Source: UTCFX2 sp963788145 (GTDB taxonomy: Bacteria; Chloroflexota; Anaerolineae; Anaerolineales; UBA4823). Taken from it: a stretch of 64,000 nt of DNA. Under the pieces are notes generated by a model. The model did no database searches and was not told where the DNA came from. It worked only from the letters and a program-made list of their open reading frames with translations. Numbering within the stretch: position 1 is the stretch's first letter; each line of letters opens with the position of its first letter. Made by a program: the position numbers and the translations under genes. Shown here one piece after another: positions 1 through 8,504 of the stretch. Location: the NCBI GenBank assembly GCA_963788145.1, contig CAWBFQ010000009.1, forward strand, positions 24,108-88,107, written 5' to 3'.

Positions 1-150
1 AGATATAAAGGCTTTCACTGTGTGGATGGAAACACCCTGATCTTCCAAGTAAAGCCGCCAGACTTTGATGGTAGGTCCGAGCAAACTGGTTGAGGAAATG
101 TGAGCACTGGCGGTAATATCGGTAGCAGAGGCTTGGTTATCTGGGGACAT
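1..150 (-). CDS. Tyrosine recombinase (XerC/XerD-like), N-terminal part only
   Basis: The reading frame starts with ATG at 150 and runs off the left edge, so only about 50 residues are visible. They contain WRLYLEDQGVSIHTVKAF, which resembles the SAM-like, core-binding N-terminal domain of phage/Xer-type tyrosine recombinases, where a short helix precedes the 'T.. Y..DL..F' segment. The catalytic R..HxxR..Y part lies outside the window, so function as chromosome-dimer resolvase versus integrase cannot be told. A GGGAG ribosome site sits just upstream of the ATG and a good promoter lies at 195-223. It is transcribed divergently from the lipoprotein gene at 298. The assignment rests on a short stretch and is inference from the N-terminal pattern. 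Confidence 0.5.
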   Translation of the reverse strand, partial: MSPDNQASATDITASAHISSTSLLGPTIKVWRLYLEDQGVSIHTVKAFIS

Positions 151-194
151 GATCAACTCCCGGGGATGGTCTTTTCGTATAGTCGATTAATATC

Positions 195-223
195 AGTTTA
201 GCCGAAAATCACGCGAATGTCAA
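195..223 (-). promoter_or_regulatory. Sigma-70-type promoter for the recombinase gene
   Basis: On the minus strand TTGACA (complement of 218-223) is followed after exactly 17 bases by TAAACT (complement of 195-200). This lies about 45 bases before the recombinase ATG at 150. The -35 is a perfect consensus match and the -10 matches four of six positions. Confidence 0.6.
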
Positions 224-228
224 CAGGA

Positions 229-244
229 CAATCGTATACGATTG
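229..244. promoter_or_regulatory. 16-bp perfect palindrome, candidate operator
   Basis: CAATCGTATACGATTG reads the same on both strands. It sits in the divergent gap, directly upstream of the recombinase -35 box and over the expected -35 position of the lipoprotein promoter. A second inverted repeat, GATCC-AAAA-GGATC (245-258), follows. A symmetric site placed between two divergent promoters fits binding by a dimeric repressor, but no regulator gene is visible here and this is inference. Confidence 0.4.
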
Positions 245-260
245 ATCCAAAAGGATCGGG

Positions 261-266
261 TATAAT
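261..266 (+). promoter_or_regulatory. -10 box for the lipoprotein gene
   Basis: TATAAT is a perfect -10 hexamer 31 bases before the ATG at 298. No good -35 hexamer is present at 16-18 bases spacing; that position is occupied by the 229-244 palindrome, so activity may need a regulator. Confidence 0.45.
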
Positions 267-297
267 AGGCGCGATTAAATGACATTTTGGAGGCAAA

Positions 298-753
298 ATG
301 AAAAAATTTCAACTGATTTCATTCGTCTTGATTCTCTCTCTAGCCTTATTTGCCTGTGCTGTTTTGTCGCCTGGCGCTAAAGAGACTGTCGCGCCAGTAA
401 TAGAGACGAAAATTATGCCCGCAGAGGTGGAAGCCTATCCATACCCATACCCTTCTCTCGCTCCAACCCTGCAAGTTCTTGAAGGGGGATATCCTGACCC
501 GATGGCTCAATACTCACTGCTGATACTTTATCCAGATCTTAAGGATGGTGATAGCCTGGAATGGGAGCAGGCGATGGGCGCAGTGTACTCGTCACAGGTG
601 ACCAAAGTGATGCAAACCCATGATTTAAAGGTCTACCTCACTTTTAAAGATGGACGGACCTTAGTTACAGTTGAACCTGCAATCGATGATATCCTAAAGT
701 TGATTGACTCTTGCGGAGATCTGTGTAAAGACATCAAGGTTGCAACGGAATAA
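298..753 (+). CDS. Small secreted lipoprotein of unknown function
   Basis: The product has 151 residues. It begins with a typical lipoprotein signal: Lys-Lys, a hydrophobic stretch, then the lipobox LFAC with the lipidated cysteine at residue 20. It should therefore be anchored on the outer face of the membrane. Residues 45-70 are rich in Tyr-Pro dipeptides (AYPYPYP), a flexible linker. The C-terminal 85 residues look like a small folded domain with two Cys near the end (CGDLC) that could form a disulfide. GGAGG lies 7 bases before the ATG, which fixes the start. I do not recognise the family. It ends two bases from the convergent HD gene. Confidence 0.75.
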   Translation: MKKFQLISFVLILSLALFACAVLSPGAKETVAPVIETKIMPAEVEAYPYPYPSLAPTLQVLEGGYPDPMAQYSLLILYPDLKDGDSLEWEQAMGAVYSSQVTKVMQTHDLKVYLTFKDGRTLVTVEPAIDDILKLIDSCGDLCKDIKVATE

Positions 754-755
754 TC

Positions 756-1337
756 TCACAAATTGTCGACCGGAGTTGGGTTCCCCACCAGACCCAGTTC
801 TGGGGCGATCCGCCGCATAGCCAGGATCACATTATCGACATGTTCCCAAAGAGGTATTCCAAAATCTGCCACGCAGGTTTCGATCTCAGCCCGGTTTGCC
901 CCTGCAGCAAAAGCCCGGTCTTTCCATTTCTTCTTCACAGAGGCCGAGGTCAGATCCAGCAGTGAACGCGATGGGCGGACCAGCGCCACTGCGGTGACCA
1001 GTCCGGTAAGCTCGTCGCAAGCCGCCAGTGCTTTTTCCATCTGAGTGAGGCGTGCGATCCCGGTGTGATCGGCATGGCTGAGGACTGCTCGGATGATTTC
1101 TTCAGAAAAACCTCGTTCCCTCAAAATGGGAGCGCCTTCCTGTGGGTGTTGGTCCAGTGTTGGGTGAATTTCCCAATCAAAATCATGAATCAATCCGGTA
1201 ATCCCCCAGGTTTCCGTATCTTCACCCAGTTTCTCGGCGTAAAAACGCATGGCTGCCTCAACCGCAAGCATGTGGCGGATTAGATTTTCGTTCTGGATGT
1301 ATTCCTGTACGATAGTGAGCGCTTCAGTTCGGTTCAT
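756..1337 (-). CDS. HD-domain metal-dependent phosphohydrolase
   Basis: A 193-residue protein with the full HD signature: His22, the His51-Asp52 pair (GLIHDFDWE), His88 and His91 (SHADHT), and Asp108 (CDELTG). Stand-alone HD hydrolases of this size bind one or two divalent metals and cleave phosphate esters of nucleotides or related compounds. The substrate cannot be read from sequence. The GLIHDFDWE motif is typical of a family often labelled 'HD domain-containing protein, YfbR-unrelated'. Its ATG overlaps the stop of the upstream SanA/YdcF-like gene (ATGA), so the two are translated as a coupled pair. Confidence 0.8.
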   Translation of the reverse strand: MNRTEALTIVQEYIQNENLIRHMLAVEAAMRFYAEKLGEDTETWGITGLIHDFDWEIHPTLDQHPQEGAPILRERGFSEEIIRAVLSHADHTGIARLTQMEKALAACDELTGLVTAVALVRPSRSLLDLTSASVKKKWKDRAFAAGANRAEIETCVADFGIPLWEHVDNVILAMRRIAPELGLVGNPTPVDNL

Positions 1338-2005
1338 TCAGCCTCCAGCGGAAAAATCGGTTCTTTTTCACCCAGGATTGGTTTTGGGCGGGTGACGTGA
1401 ACTTCCCATAATGCAACCAGAGTGGCAGGCGTCTCGCGCAAATTCCACCAGACCAACGAACGGCGGTTGTAAAGACGCTGATCGGCGGGCACTCCAACGC
1501 TGTCGATCCCGAGCATATTACACACGTATAATGCGCGCGGAAGATGAAAGCTCTGCGTCACCAGAATCGCCTTGCGAATTCCAAAGATCTCCTTAGCCCG
1601 ATAGCAGGTGTCATAGGTGCGCCGGCCAGCATAATCCAGGACGATGGCATCATCCGGCACACCCAGAGCCAGCGCATACTCACGCATGGCGCCCGGTTCG
1701 TTGTAAGTCTCATAACTGTTGTCGCCGCTCATTAGCAGCTTTTCCACCTTGCCCCCGAAATAGAGCTCGGCTGCTGTTCCTACCCGGTCGCGTAGAACCG
1801 GGGTCGGGCTGCCATCTCTCCATAAACCAGCTCCAAACACAATGGCGACCCGCTGAATTGGCGCCTGGTCTATAGTATAAGTGCGCGAATAGCTATAGAG
1901 TGCAGTAATGATCCTGGGCAAAACCAGGAAAACGAATGCGATGAAGATCACTGTAAGGACGGTCCAATAAATCATCCGAAAGATTTTCCTTAACATGACC
2001 AGCAT
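1334..2005 (-). CDS. SanA/YdcF-like DUF218 membrane-anchored protein
   Basis: One transmembrane helix near residues 10-33 is followed by a DUF218 domain: VFGAGLWRDGSPTPVLRDRV, then SGDN, EPGAMREYAL, DYAGRRTYDTCYRA, and TQSFHLPRALYVC. These match the SanA branch (vancomycin sensitivity protein / ElyC-related) of the DUF218 family, whose members act in envelope integrity; the biochemical reaction is not settled. The frame is open up to a TTG at 2017, but the ATG at 2005 has GGATGG five bases upstream and is preferred. It ends in an ATGA overlap with the HD hydrolase. It diverges from folC with less than 80 bases between. Confidence 0.8.
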   Translation of the reverse strand: MLVMLRKIFRMIYWTVLTVIFIAFVFLVLPRIITALYSYSRTYTIDQAPIQRVAIVFGAGLWRDGSPTPVLRDRVGTAAELYFGGKVEKLLMSGDNSYETYNEPGAMREYALALGVPDDAIVLDYAGRRTYDTCYRAKEIFGIRKAILVTQSFHLPRALYVCNMLGIDSVGVPADQRLYNRRSLVWWNLRETPATLVALWEVHVTRPKPILGEKEPIFPLEAE

Positions 2006-2080
2006 TTTACCATCCAATCGGCGATACTTGTTTTATCCCTCTTGTCTGGAATGCAAGCAGCGAGTAAAATCGCTAGACTT

Positions 2081-3482
2081 ATGGACCTTGAACTTCAATA
2101 CCAGCAAACATTAGAATATTTATACACATTCGTCGATTACAGCCTGACGCGTGGTTTGCGGAATATGCCCGAGAAATTTGACCTGGACAGGATGCGGGTA
2201 TTCATGCAGCAGCTGGGGAACCCTGAGAAGGCGTATCCGATCATCCATGTAGCCGGAACAAAGGGAAAAGGCTCGGTAAGCGCGCTGTGCGCCAGCGCGT
2301 TACAGGCAGCCGGTTATAGAGTGGGGCTCTATACCTCCCCGCACCTGCAAGATTACGCCGAGCGAATCCAGGTTGATGGTCAACCCATCCCTCATCAGGC
2401 TTTGATCAACCTGGTGGAACAGATCCGCCCATTCCTGGATCAGGGCACTCAATTAACCACGTTCGAAATCACCACTGCTCTGGCGTTTTGGTATTTTGCT
2501 CAGCAGCAGGTCGATGCTGTGGTCGCAGAAGTTGGCCTGGGTGGGCGATTGGATGCGACCAATATTGTAACGCCGATAGTATCTGTGGTCACCTCAATTT
2601 CGCTGGATCATATGCAGGTTTTGGGAAACAGTCTGGCAGAGATTGCGGTAGAGAAAGGCGGCATCATCAAACCGGGTGTACCGGTTGTGATATCACCGCA
2701 AACAGAAGCAGCCCGTCAGGTATTTGAGACGCTAACGCAGGAACGCGGCTCGTTATTAATCCAGGTAGGACAGGATGTTCGCTATAAAGTGCTCGAGAAC
2801 ACCTTGAAAGGCCAGACTTTGCAGGTGTGGCAAGAACAAGGGACCGAAAGCTGCCTTGGCCTGCAGAAGAATGCGATAGAATTACATATCCCCCTGTTGG
2901 GCGCTCACCAAGTGGAAAATGCAGCGACAGCCCTGGCTGCTTTGCAGGTGGCTTGTCAATCCGGTTTGGCGCTGGGTAGCGCTCAAATCCAGCAAGGCTT
3001 CGCTAACGTGCAGTGGCTTGCGCGCTTCGAAGTGTTGCGTTCTAATCCACCACTTGTGATTGACGCAGCTCATAATCGCGACTCCGCTCGCCGTTTGCGA
3101 CAGGCGATCGATGAATATTTCCCTGGTTCAAAGATCATCTTGGTATTTGGAGCCTCAGAGGATAAAGATATTGAAGGGATGTTGGCGGAATTGATAGAAA
3201 TACCAACTAGCGATAACTGCACTGCAAATCAGAGCAATAAAGCCGGCTCCGTTGAAACGGTGATCTTTACCCGTTCTTATCACCCGCGCGATAAACCCAG
3301 ATGAACTGACCGAGAAACTACTTTCTCTTATGATAAAGCGTTCTAAAATTATTGTTATACCAGAGGTGGAGGATGCGCTGGAGGAAGCTCTGCGTTTAGC
3401 CGGGGATGATCGGCTGGTGCTGGTAACCGGGAGTATCTTTATCGCAGCAGGAGCTCGCCATTCCTGGTACAATCGTGCATGA
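2081..3482 (+). CDS. folC: Folylpolyglutamate synthase / dihydrofolate synthase (frameshifted near 3'end)
   Basis: The enzyme adds glutamate to folates and/or to dihydropteroate in the cytoplasm. Evidence: the Mur-ligase-type P-loop GTKGKGS at residues 59-65, YTSPHLQDYAERIQVDG, the VGLGGRLDATN motif, SLDHMQVLG, KGGIIKPGVPVV, and VIDAAHNRDSARRL. The first frame stops at 3304 after SYHPR. The +1-shifted frame continues at once with INPDEL...LVLVTGSIFIAAGAR, the normal C-terminus of the family, to a TGA at 3482. The break lies in the CGCGCG run at 3284-3290, consistent with a lost GC or an extra base. The frame is open to a TTG at 2042, but ATG 2081 (MDLELQYQQTLEYLYTFVDYS) matches the usual family start. 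The joined product is about 466 residues, normal length. Confidence 0.85.
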
Positions 3483-3532
3483 CACTGCCCAAACGAATTT
3501 TTGCAAGAGATAGAGGGTATTTGGATAACTAG

Positions 3533-6082
3533 ATGCGATATGATGATTGGTATTCCCACGATGATGAGGAAGAGTTCGGCGAAGCGATGCACCGTCGAAC
3601 TGAAGAGCTTTACGGTATTCCGGATGCTGTTCCGGATGAAAACGGATTTATTGAATGCCCGGTCTTGCCATTACACGACCTGGTTGTATTTCCCCATATG
3701 GTTTCGCCGGTATTCCTCTCCCAGGATGATGCCCTACAGGCTGTGGAGGAAGCTCAACTTAATGATCAGACGGTGATTGCGCTCACGCTGCGCGATCCAG
3801 AAATAGAGAATTACACGCCACAGGATTTCCTACCCGTGGGTGTGGAATTGGCTGTTGGGCGCTTGCTGAATATGCCTGATAATTCCAGTTCTGCTCTGGT
3901 GCAGGGGCGCAGGCGGGTAGAAGTGGTCGAGTTCGTCCAGACCGAACCTTATTGGGTGGCGCGTGCAAAGCCGATTTATGAGCATACTGACGAAGCTGGT
4001 TTCAGTGTGGATCGTCATACGGATGCGACCATGCGCACAGCGCGTGAGATGTTCCAAAAATGTGTCCAACTCGACCGCAGTCTGCCAGAAGAAGCCTATT
4101 TATTTGCCTTGAATATTGAAGACCCGGGTTGGTTGGCGGATATGATTGTGACAGCAATTGCTCCTCCGCTCCAGGCGCGCCAGGATTTACTGGTGGTGCT
4201 GGATCCGATGGAACGACTGCAACAAGCGATCCAACTGTTGGCTAAGGAAGCAGATGTGCTTGAGTTGGAGGATGAAATCCATGCTCGCGCTCAGAGCGAA
4301 GTTGACCGCAGCCAACGCGAATTCTATTTACGTGAACGGATGAAAGTGATCCAGACCGAGCTCGGTGAAGGCGATCCATGGGTACGTGAGATCCTGGAAC
4401 TGCAAACCCGGGTCGAATTTGCCGGGCTGCCGGAAGAGGCCCAGGTACGGGCCTTGAAGGAGGTAGAGCGGTTAGGGCAAATGCCGCCAATGGCGCCCGA
4501 GGTGGGTATTATTCGGACCTATATCGAGTGGATCCTCGATCTTCCCTGGACCGCAGCCACCGAAGACAATCTGGATGTCCGTAACGCAGCCCAGGTCTTG
4601 GAGCGCGATCATTATGGTCTGCCGTGTGCAAAGGAGCGCATCTTAGAGTATATCGCTGTGCGCAGCTTGAAACCACGCCGGGCGCGCCAGCCGATTTTGT
4701 GCTTCGTTGGCCCACCCGGGACTGGAAAGACCTCGCTTGGCCGCTCGATTGCTGAAGCCCTTGGGAGGAAATTTGTGCGTCTTTCGTTGGGCGGTGTGCG
4801 GGATGAGGCTGAGATCCGCGGTCACCGCCGAACTTACATTGGCGCTTTGCCAGGCCGGATTTTGCAGACTATTCGCCGAGCCGGGTCGAATAATCCCCTT
4901 TTTATGCTGGATGAGATCGATAAACTTGGGCAAGATTTTCGGGGTGACCCATCCTCGGCGCTGTTGGAAGTGCTTGATCCGGAACAGAATTTCGCTTTTT
5001 CGGATCACTACCTGGAACTGCCATTTGACCTTTCGAAGGTGGTGTTTATCACTACTGCCAATACAACCGGTACGATCCCATTAGCATTGCTCGACCGGAT
5101 GGAGTTGATTGAATTTCCAGGGTATATCGAAGAAGAGAAATTAGAGATTGCACGCCAGTTTTTGACCCCGCGTCAGATGGATGAGAACGGGCTAGAGGAT
5201 GGCGAATTGCATTTTGCTGATACGGCGATCCAAAGGATCATTCGGGAATATACTTACGAAGCAGGTGTGCGCAACCTTGAACGTGAAATCGGTAAGGTAA
5301 GCCGCAAAGTGGCCCGGTTGAAAGCAGAAGGGCGGCGATTTCCTTCGCATATTGGGATCGGGTCGATTGAGCGGTTTTTGGGTCCGCCGCAGTTTTTTAA
5401 CTTGGAGGCGGAACGCCAGAATGAAGTGGGTGTGGCGACAGCAGTAGCCTGGACCGAAAACGGCGGAGAGATCATGCCGGTGGAAGTATTGCTGATGGAA
5501 GGCAAGGGCAACTTACAGATTACCGGGCAGATCGGGAGTGTCATGCAAGAGTCAGCCCAGGCAGCGCTCTCATTCTTAAAATCACGCTCGCGCCAACTGG
5601 GTATTGATCCTGAAATCTATGACCAGGTGGATATCCATATTCATGTTCCAGAGGGCGCTATACCGAAGGACGGTCCGAGCGCTGGAATCACCATCTGCAC
5701 AGCATTGGTCTCGGCTTTCACCGGGCGCGCTGTTCTGCGCGATATCGGGATGACTGGTGAAATCACCCTGCGCGGGCGGGTTTTGCCAGTCGGTGGGTTA
5801 CGCGAAAAAGTGCTCGCGGCTCACCGGGCGGGGATTAAGACGGTAATTTTACCGAAAAAGAATTTGAAAGACCTGGTGGATGTGCCAAAACGCGCTCGCA
5901 CCGAATTGAACATAGTTCCGGTTGAGCATATCGATGAAGTATTGCACGTAGCGCTGGCTGAATTGCCTGAGCAGCCGATAATGGGCGGGACAGGTACGCC
6001 GAAGCGTTCTCGGCGCAAAAAAAACACCTCTCAACAGAATGAAGCAGAATCTGAACAGTCCAATCAACCCGGGGAGTCTTAG
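3533..6082 (+). CDS. lon: ATP-dependent Lon protease
   Basis: This 849-residue protein is a LonA-type AAA+ serine protease that degrades misfolded and regulatory proteins in the cytoplasm. Domain order: an N-terminal substrate domain starting near residue 42 (CPVLPLHDLVVFPHMV), a coiled-coil middle section (REFYLRERMKVIQTELGEGD), the AAA+ module with Walker A GPPGTGKTS (about 393-401) and Walker B MLDEID (about 458), arginine-rich GGVRDEAEIRGHRRTYIGA, then the protease domain with catalytic Ser in PKDGPSAG (about 716) and catalytic Lys in LREKVLAAH (about 759). The first 40 acidic residues and the basic Ser/Gln-rich tail exceed the usual length of about 800. A GAGGG lies 16 bases before the ATG. 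Its stop codon overlaps that of the convergent DUF692 gene. Confidence 0.97.
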   Translation: MRYDDWYSHDDEEEFGEAMHRRTEELYGIPDAVPDENGFIECPVLPLHDLVVFPHMVSPVFLSQDDALQAVEEAQLNDQTVIALTLRDPEIENYTPQDFLPVGVELAVGRLLNMPDNSSSALVQGRRRVEVVEFVQTEPYWVARAKPIYEHTDEAGFSVDRHTDATMRTAREMFQKCVQLDRSLPEEAYLFALNIEDPGWLADMIVTAIAPPLQARQDLLVVLDPMERLQQAIQLLAKEADVLELEDEIHARAQSEVDRSQREFYLRERMKVIQTELGEGDPWVREILELQTRVEFAGLPEEAQVRALKEVERLGQMPPMAPEVGIIRTYIEWILDLPWTAATEDNLDVRNAAQVLERDHYGLPCAKERILEYIAVRSLKPRRARQPILCFVGPPGTGKTSLGRSIAEALGRKFVRLSLGGVRDEAEIRGHRRTYIGALPGRILQTIRRAGSNNPLFMLDEIDKLGQDFRGDPSSALLEVLDPEQNFAFSDHYLELPFDLSKVVFITTANTTGTIPLALLDRMELIEFPGYIEEEKLEIARQFLTPRQMDENGLEDGELHFADTAIQRIIREYTYEAGVRNLEREIGKVSRKVARLKAEGRRFPSHIGIGSIERFLGPPQFFNLEAERQNEVGVATAVAWTENGGEIMPVEVLLMEGKGNLQITGQIGSVMQESAQAALSFLKSRSRQLGIDPEIYDQVDIHIHVPEGAIPKDGPSAGITICTALVSAFTGRAVLRDIGMTGEITLRGRVLPVGGLREKVLAAHRAGIKTVILPKKNLKDLVDVPKRARTELNIVPVEHIDEVLHVALAELPEQPIMGGTGTPKRSRRKKNTSQQNEAESEQSNQPGES

Positions 6083-6919
6083 ATTGGATTTACCTGGTGG
6101 TATAGCCTGTTGCCCTGGATTTCGATGTCTTGGGCAGAGGTACGCCAGGTAAATTTTTCTCCAACGCCCCCATATTCAAATGCGAGCAGCCAGGGGCGCG
6201 GCCATTCCCCCCGGCGTATTCGTTCTAAAACCCAATCCAATCTCTTCCAATCCGCTTCTAATGCGGGCAGATGGTCTTGCAACCAACCGTTCAAGTTTTG
6301 GACGCCGGTAAAATGCAGTTCTTTCAGTCTGTGAATAGGCAAGCGATTGAAGTATTCGGTTTCGTCAATGCCAAGAGACTGGGCGCTGATCCGAGCATGG
6401 GGAATGTCCAATAGCAAACCGCAACCGGTTTGCTCGACCACTTTCGAAATTAATTCTGGCTCCACCGAAGGACGCAAGACGTGCCCGGAAGTACGGTAGG
6501 GAACGTTTTCGACAATAACGCGCTGGCTGCCGAAGCGGGCGATAACTGTCTGGACATCAGCGATCATATGGGAGTAAACCATTTCTCGATGAGATGGGAT
6601 GGTTGAGTTGATTGGGATCTCGGGGAAATCAGCGCTGCGAGCTTCCAGGTGCAGGTTGATTAATGGAGTGCGAGTTCTGGTTGGCGATTTTATCCACCTC
6701 ATCCAGTTTTCTGATGATCCACTCGCTCGATTTGAGACCAGTTCTTAGATTGAACTTGCCTCGCCCGGCGGTTAAATTGAAATGGACAGCGGGCGGGCAG
6801 TACTCGCTGGCCTCATCGATCAAATCCGGCCAGTCGGGGCATTTGAATCGGTCAATCTTCAAACGGTCTTGCTGGAAAAGGACAGCAGCTTGGGTAGAAT
6901 AATTAATCGAGAACAGCAT
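6079..6919 (-). CDS. DUF692-family TIM-barrel protein (frameshifted)
   Basis: The product resembles DUF692 proteins, a xylose-isomerase-like TIM-barrel family that includes the peptide-modifying iron enzymes MbnB and TglH. Visible parts: N-terminal MLFSINYSTQAA...CPDWPDLIDEA, then LINLHLEARSADFP, RVIVENVPYR, GLLLDIPHARISA, HRLKELHFTG and LLAFEYGGVG. His, Glu, Asp and His candidates for the metal site are present. The frame changes at the TT run 6675-6676: frame one gives ...EVDKIANQ and frame two continues TRTPLINLHLEAR, as expected if one base is extra. The joined length is about 279 residues. It starts 3 bases after the mltG stop. No partner gene or precursor peptide is visible beside it, so a peptide-modifying role is not supported. 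Confidence 0.7.
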
Positions 6920-6922
6920 GGT

Positions 6923-8080
6923 CTACTCCGGGCAGGCGTTTTGTTGATGCTGCTCAAAGGTTTCAGCAAAGTTATGCCGACCACTGTCATCACAAGCAGA
7001 GCGGAAATAGAAATAGGGTGATTGGGCTGGAAATGCTACCGCCCGTAGAGCGCTCAATCCAGGGTTGGCAATTGGGCCGGGCGGCAGTCCAGGAGAAAGA
7101 TAGGTATTATACCGGCTTTGAACTTGCAGGTCATCCAGGCTGAGTGGGTTTTTCCACCATGTGGCCCCTTCCGGATGGTACCCAAGTGCGTACTGAACGG
7201 TTGGATCGGTATCTAACTTCATTCCTTCAGACAAACGGTTCAAGAAGACCGACGCAATCAGAGGCATTTCATCTTCGACTACTGCTTCTCGTTGGATAAT
7301 AGAAGCCAGCGTAACCGCTTGAAATAACGTCATGCCCTGCTGCTCGAAGCCGTGCTGAATTTGGGTGTCAACTTTGATGTGGAAATTCAGAAAGACCGTA
7401 TCGATGAAGGCAGAAAGGCCGATTTTACGAGGCAGCCGGTAGCGGTCTGGAAAAAGAAAACCTTCCAGTGAAGCTCCAGCAGGCAGGGATGGACTGATTG
7501 CAAGATTGGCTGGGGGATGGAGAGCGAAGGAGAGAAAATCCGCAGGAGAAAATTCCAGCCCGGATGTGGGCAGCGCTTCTGCAATTTCTTCCAAACGCCA
7601 GCCAGGCAGAATGCTAAAAACAACCTCGTTTGGGGTGGAGTCTTGGAGCGCCCAGGCAATCTCGATGATGGTCATATGCGGGCTAAGCACAAATTCGCCG
7701 GATTGAATTGTGGTATCCAGACCGGAGTAGGTTAGATAATCTCGCAAGGGTTGGGACTGAGAAATCAGCCCAGCTTGCTGGAGACGGGATGTGATGGCAT
7801 AGGTAGATTCGCCAGGTTCGATTATGAATAGTTCTTGAATCTGGGCAACTGGATCATTGCCAGGAGGGATTGCGGGTGAATTTAATGTATCGTTCTTTAG
7901 TAAAAGCCGCCCGGATAATTCGATTCTCTCGAGGATGCCAAGATTATGGGCAGGAGGGCCGAAAATATTCTGTGCCTGCTTTGGTATATCGACGATCAAC
8001 CATGCTATTGTAAGAAGGAATAAACAGGAGAATGTCAATAGAATAATAAGAAAAAAGCTGATAATCGAACGAGATTTCAT
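6923..8080 (-). CDS. mltG: Endolytic murein transglycosylase MltG
   Basis: A 385-residue inner-membrane YceG-family enzyme that cuts nascent peptidoglycan glycan strands. One transmembrane helix lies at residues 6-30. Then comes a LysM-like segment (ESTYAITSRLQQAGLISQ) and the catalytic YceG domain with LEGFLFPDRYRL, TLASIIQREAV (catalytic Glu), VFLNRL, GMKLDTDPTVQYALGY, YNTYLSPGLPPGPIANPG and the C-terminal YFYFR. The open frame extends far upstream to 8392, but that part is a shadow of ruvX; ATG 8080 begins MKSRSIISFFLIILL and follows ruvX by 7 bases. The ruvX-mltG pairing next to alaS is a recurring linkage in Gram-positive-type genomes. Confidence 0.9.
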   Translation of the reverse strand: MKSRSIISFFLIILLTFSCLFLLTIAWLIVDIPKQAQNIFGPPAHNLGILERIELSGRLLLKNDTLNSPAIPPGNDPVAQIQELFIIEPGESTYAITSRLQQAGLISQSQPLRDYLTYSGLDTTIQSGEFVLSPHMTIIEIAWALQDSTPNEVVFSILPGWRLEEIAEALPTSGLEFSPADFLSFALHPPANLAISPSLPAGASLEGFLFPDRYRLPRKIGLSAFIDTVFLNFHIKVDTQIQHGFEQQGMTLFQAVTLASIIQREAVVEDEMPLIASVFLNRLSEGMKLDTDPTVQYALGYHPEGATWWKNPLSLDDLQVQSRYNTYLSPGLPPGPIANPGLSALRAVAFPAQSPYFYFRSACDDSGRHNFAETFEQHQQNACPE

Positions 8081-8087
8081 GAGGAGT

Positions 8088-8504
8088 TTAAGCCTGAGGA
8101 TGGGCGTCCAGGTAGGTTTGGAGGATGAAGGTCGCAGCCAGGTCGTCCAGGTGACCGGAGCGTTTTCGGCGGGATACACCCATGGCAATTCGGGCTTGAC
8201 GGGCGGCTTGAGTGCTGTCCGATTCATCCCAAAGATCCACCGGCAGATCGATTTGCTGACGGATCGCAGCAGCCAACCGAGCCGCGCTGCGGCTCTGAGG
8301 GGTGGGGCGATTATCCATATCGAGCGCTTGCCCGACCACAATCCTGCCGGCCTGCTGTTCGCTGGCGAGCTGAGCAACGACGGCAGCGTCAATCGTCCTG
8401 GAGACGTGCTGGATCACCTTGAGCGGGTTGGCGATAGTTCCGCTTGGATCGCTGATAGCAATCCCAAGACGTTTCTCGCCAGGGTCAACAGCCAGTATCC
8501 GCAT
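8088..8504 (-). CDS. ruvX: RuvX/YqgF Holliday-junction-resolvase-like nuclease
   Basis: 138 residues, the normal size. It has an RNase-H fold with the first acidic residue in MRILAVDPGEKRLGIAISDP, the middle strand RIVVGQALDMDN, the second acidic position in LPVDLWDESDST, and the third in SGHLDDLAATFIL. E. coli YqgF is essential and linked to pre-16S rRNA 5' maturation; recombination activity has also been claimed, so the role is given as rRNA processing or resolvase. Its ATG overlaps the stop of the upstream baseplate-J-like gene by one base (TGATG). Confidence 0.92.
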   Translation of the reverse strand: MRILAVDPGEKRLGIAISDPSGTIANPLKVIQHVSRTIDAAVVAQLASEQQAGRIVVGQALDMDNRPTPQSRSAARLAAAIRQQIDLPVDLWDESDSTQAARQARIAMGVSRRKRSGHLDDLAATFILQTYLDAHPQA

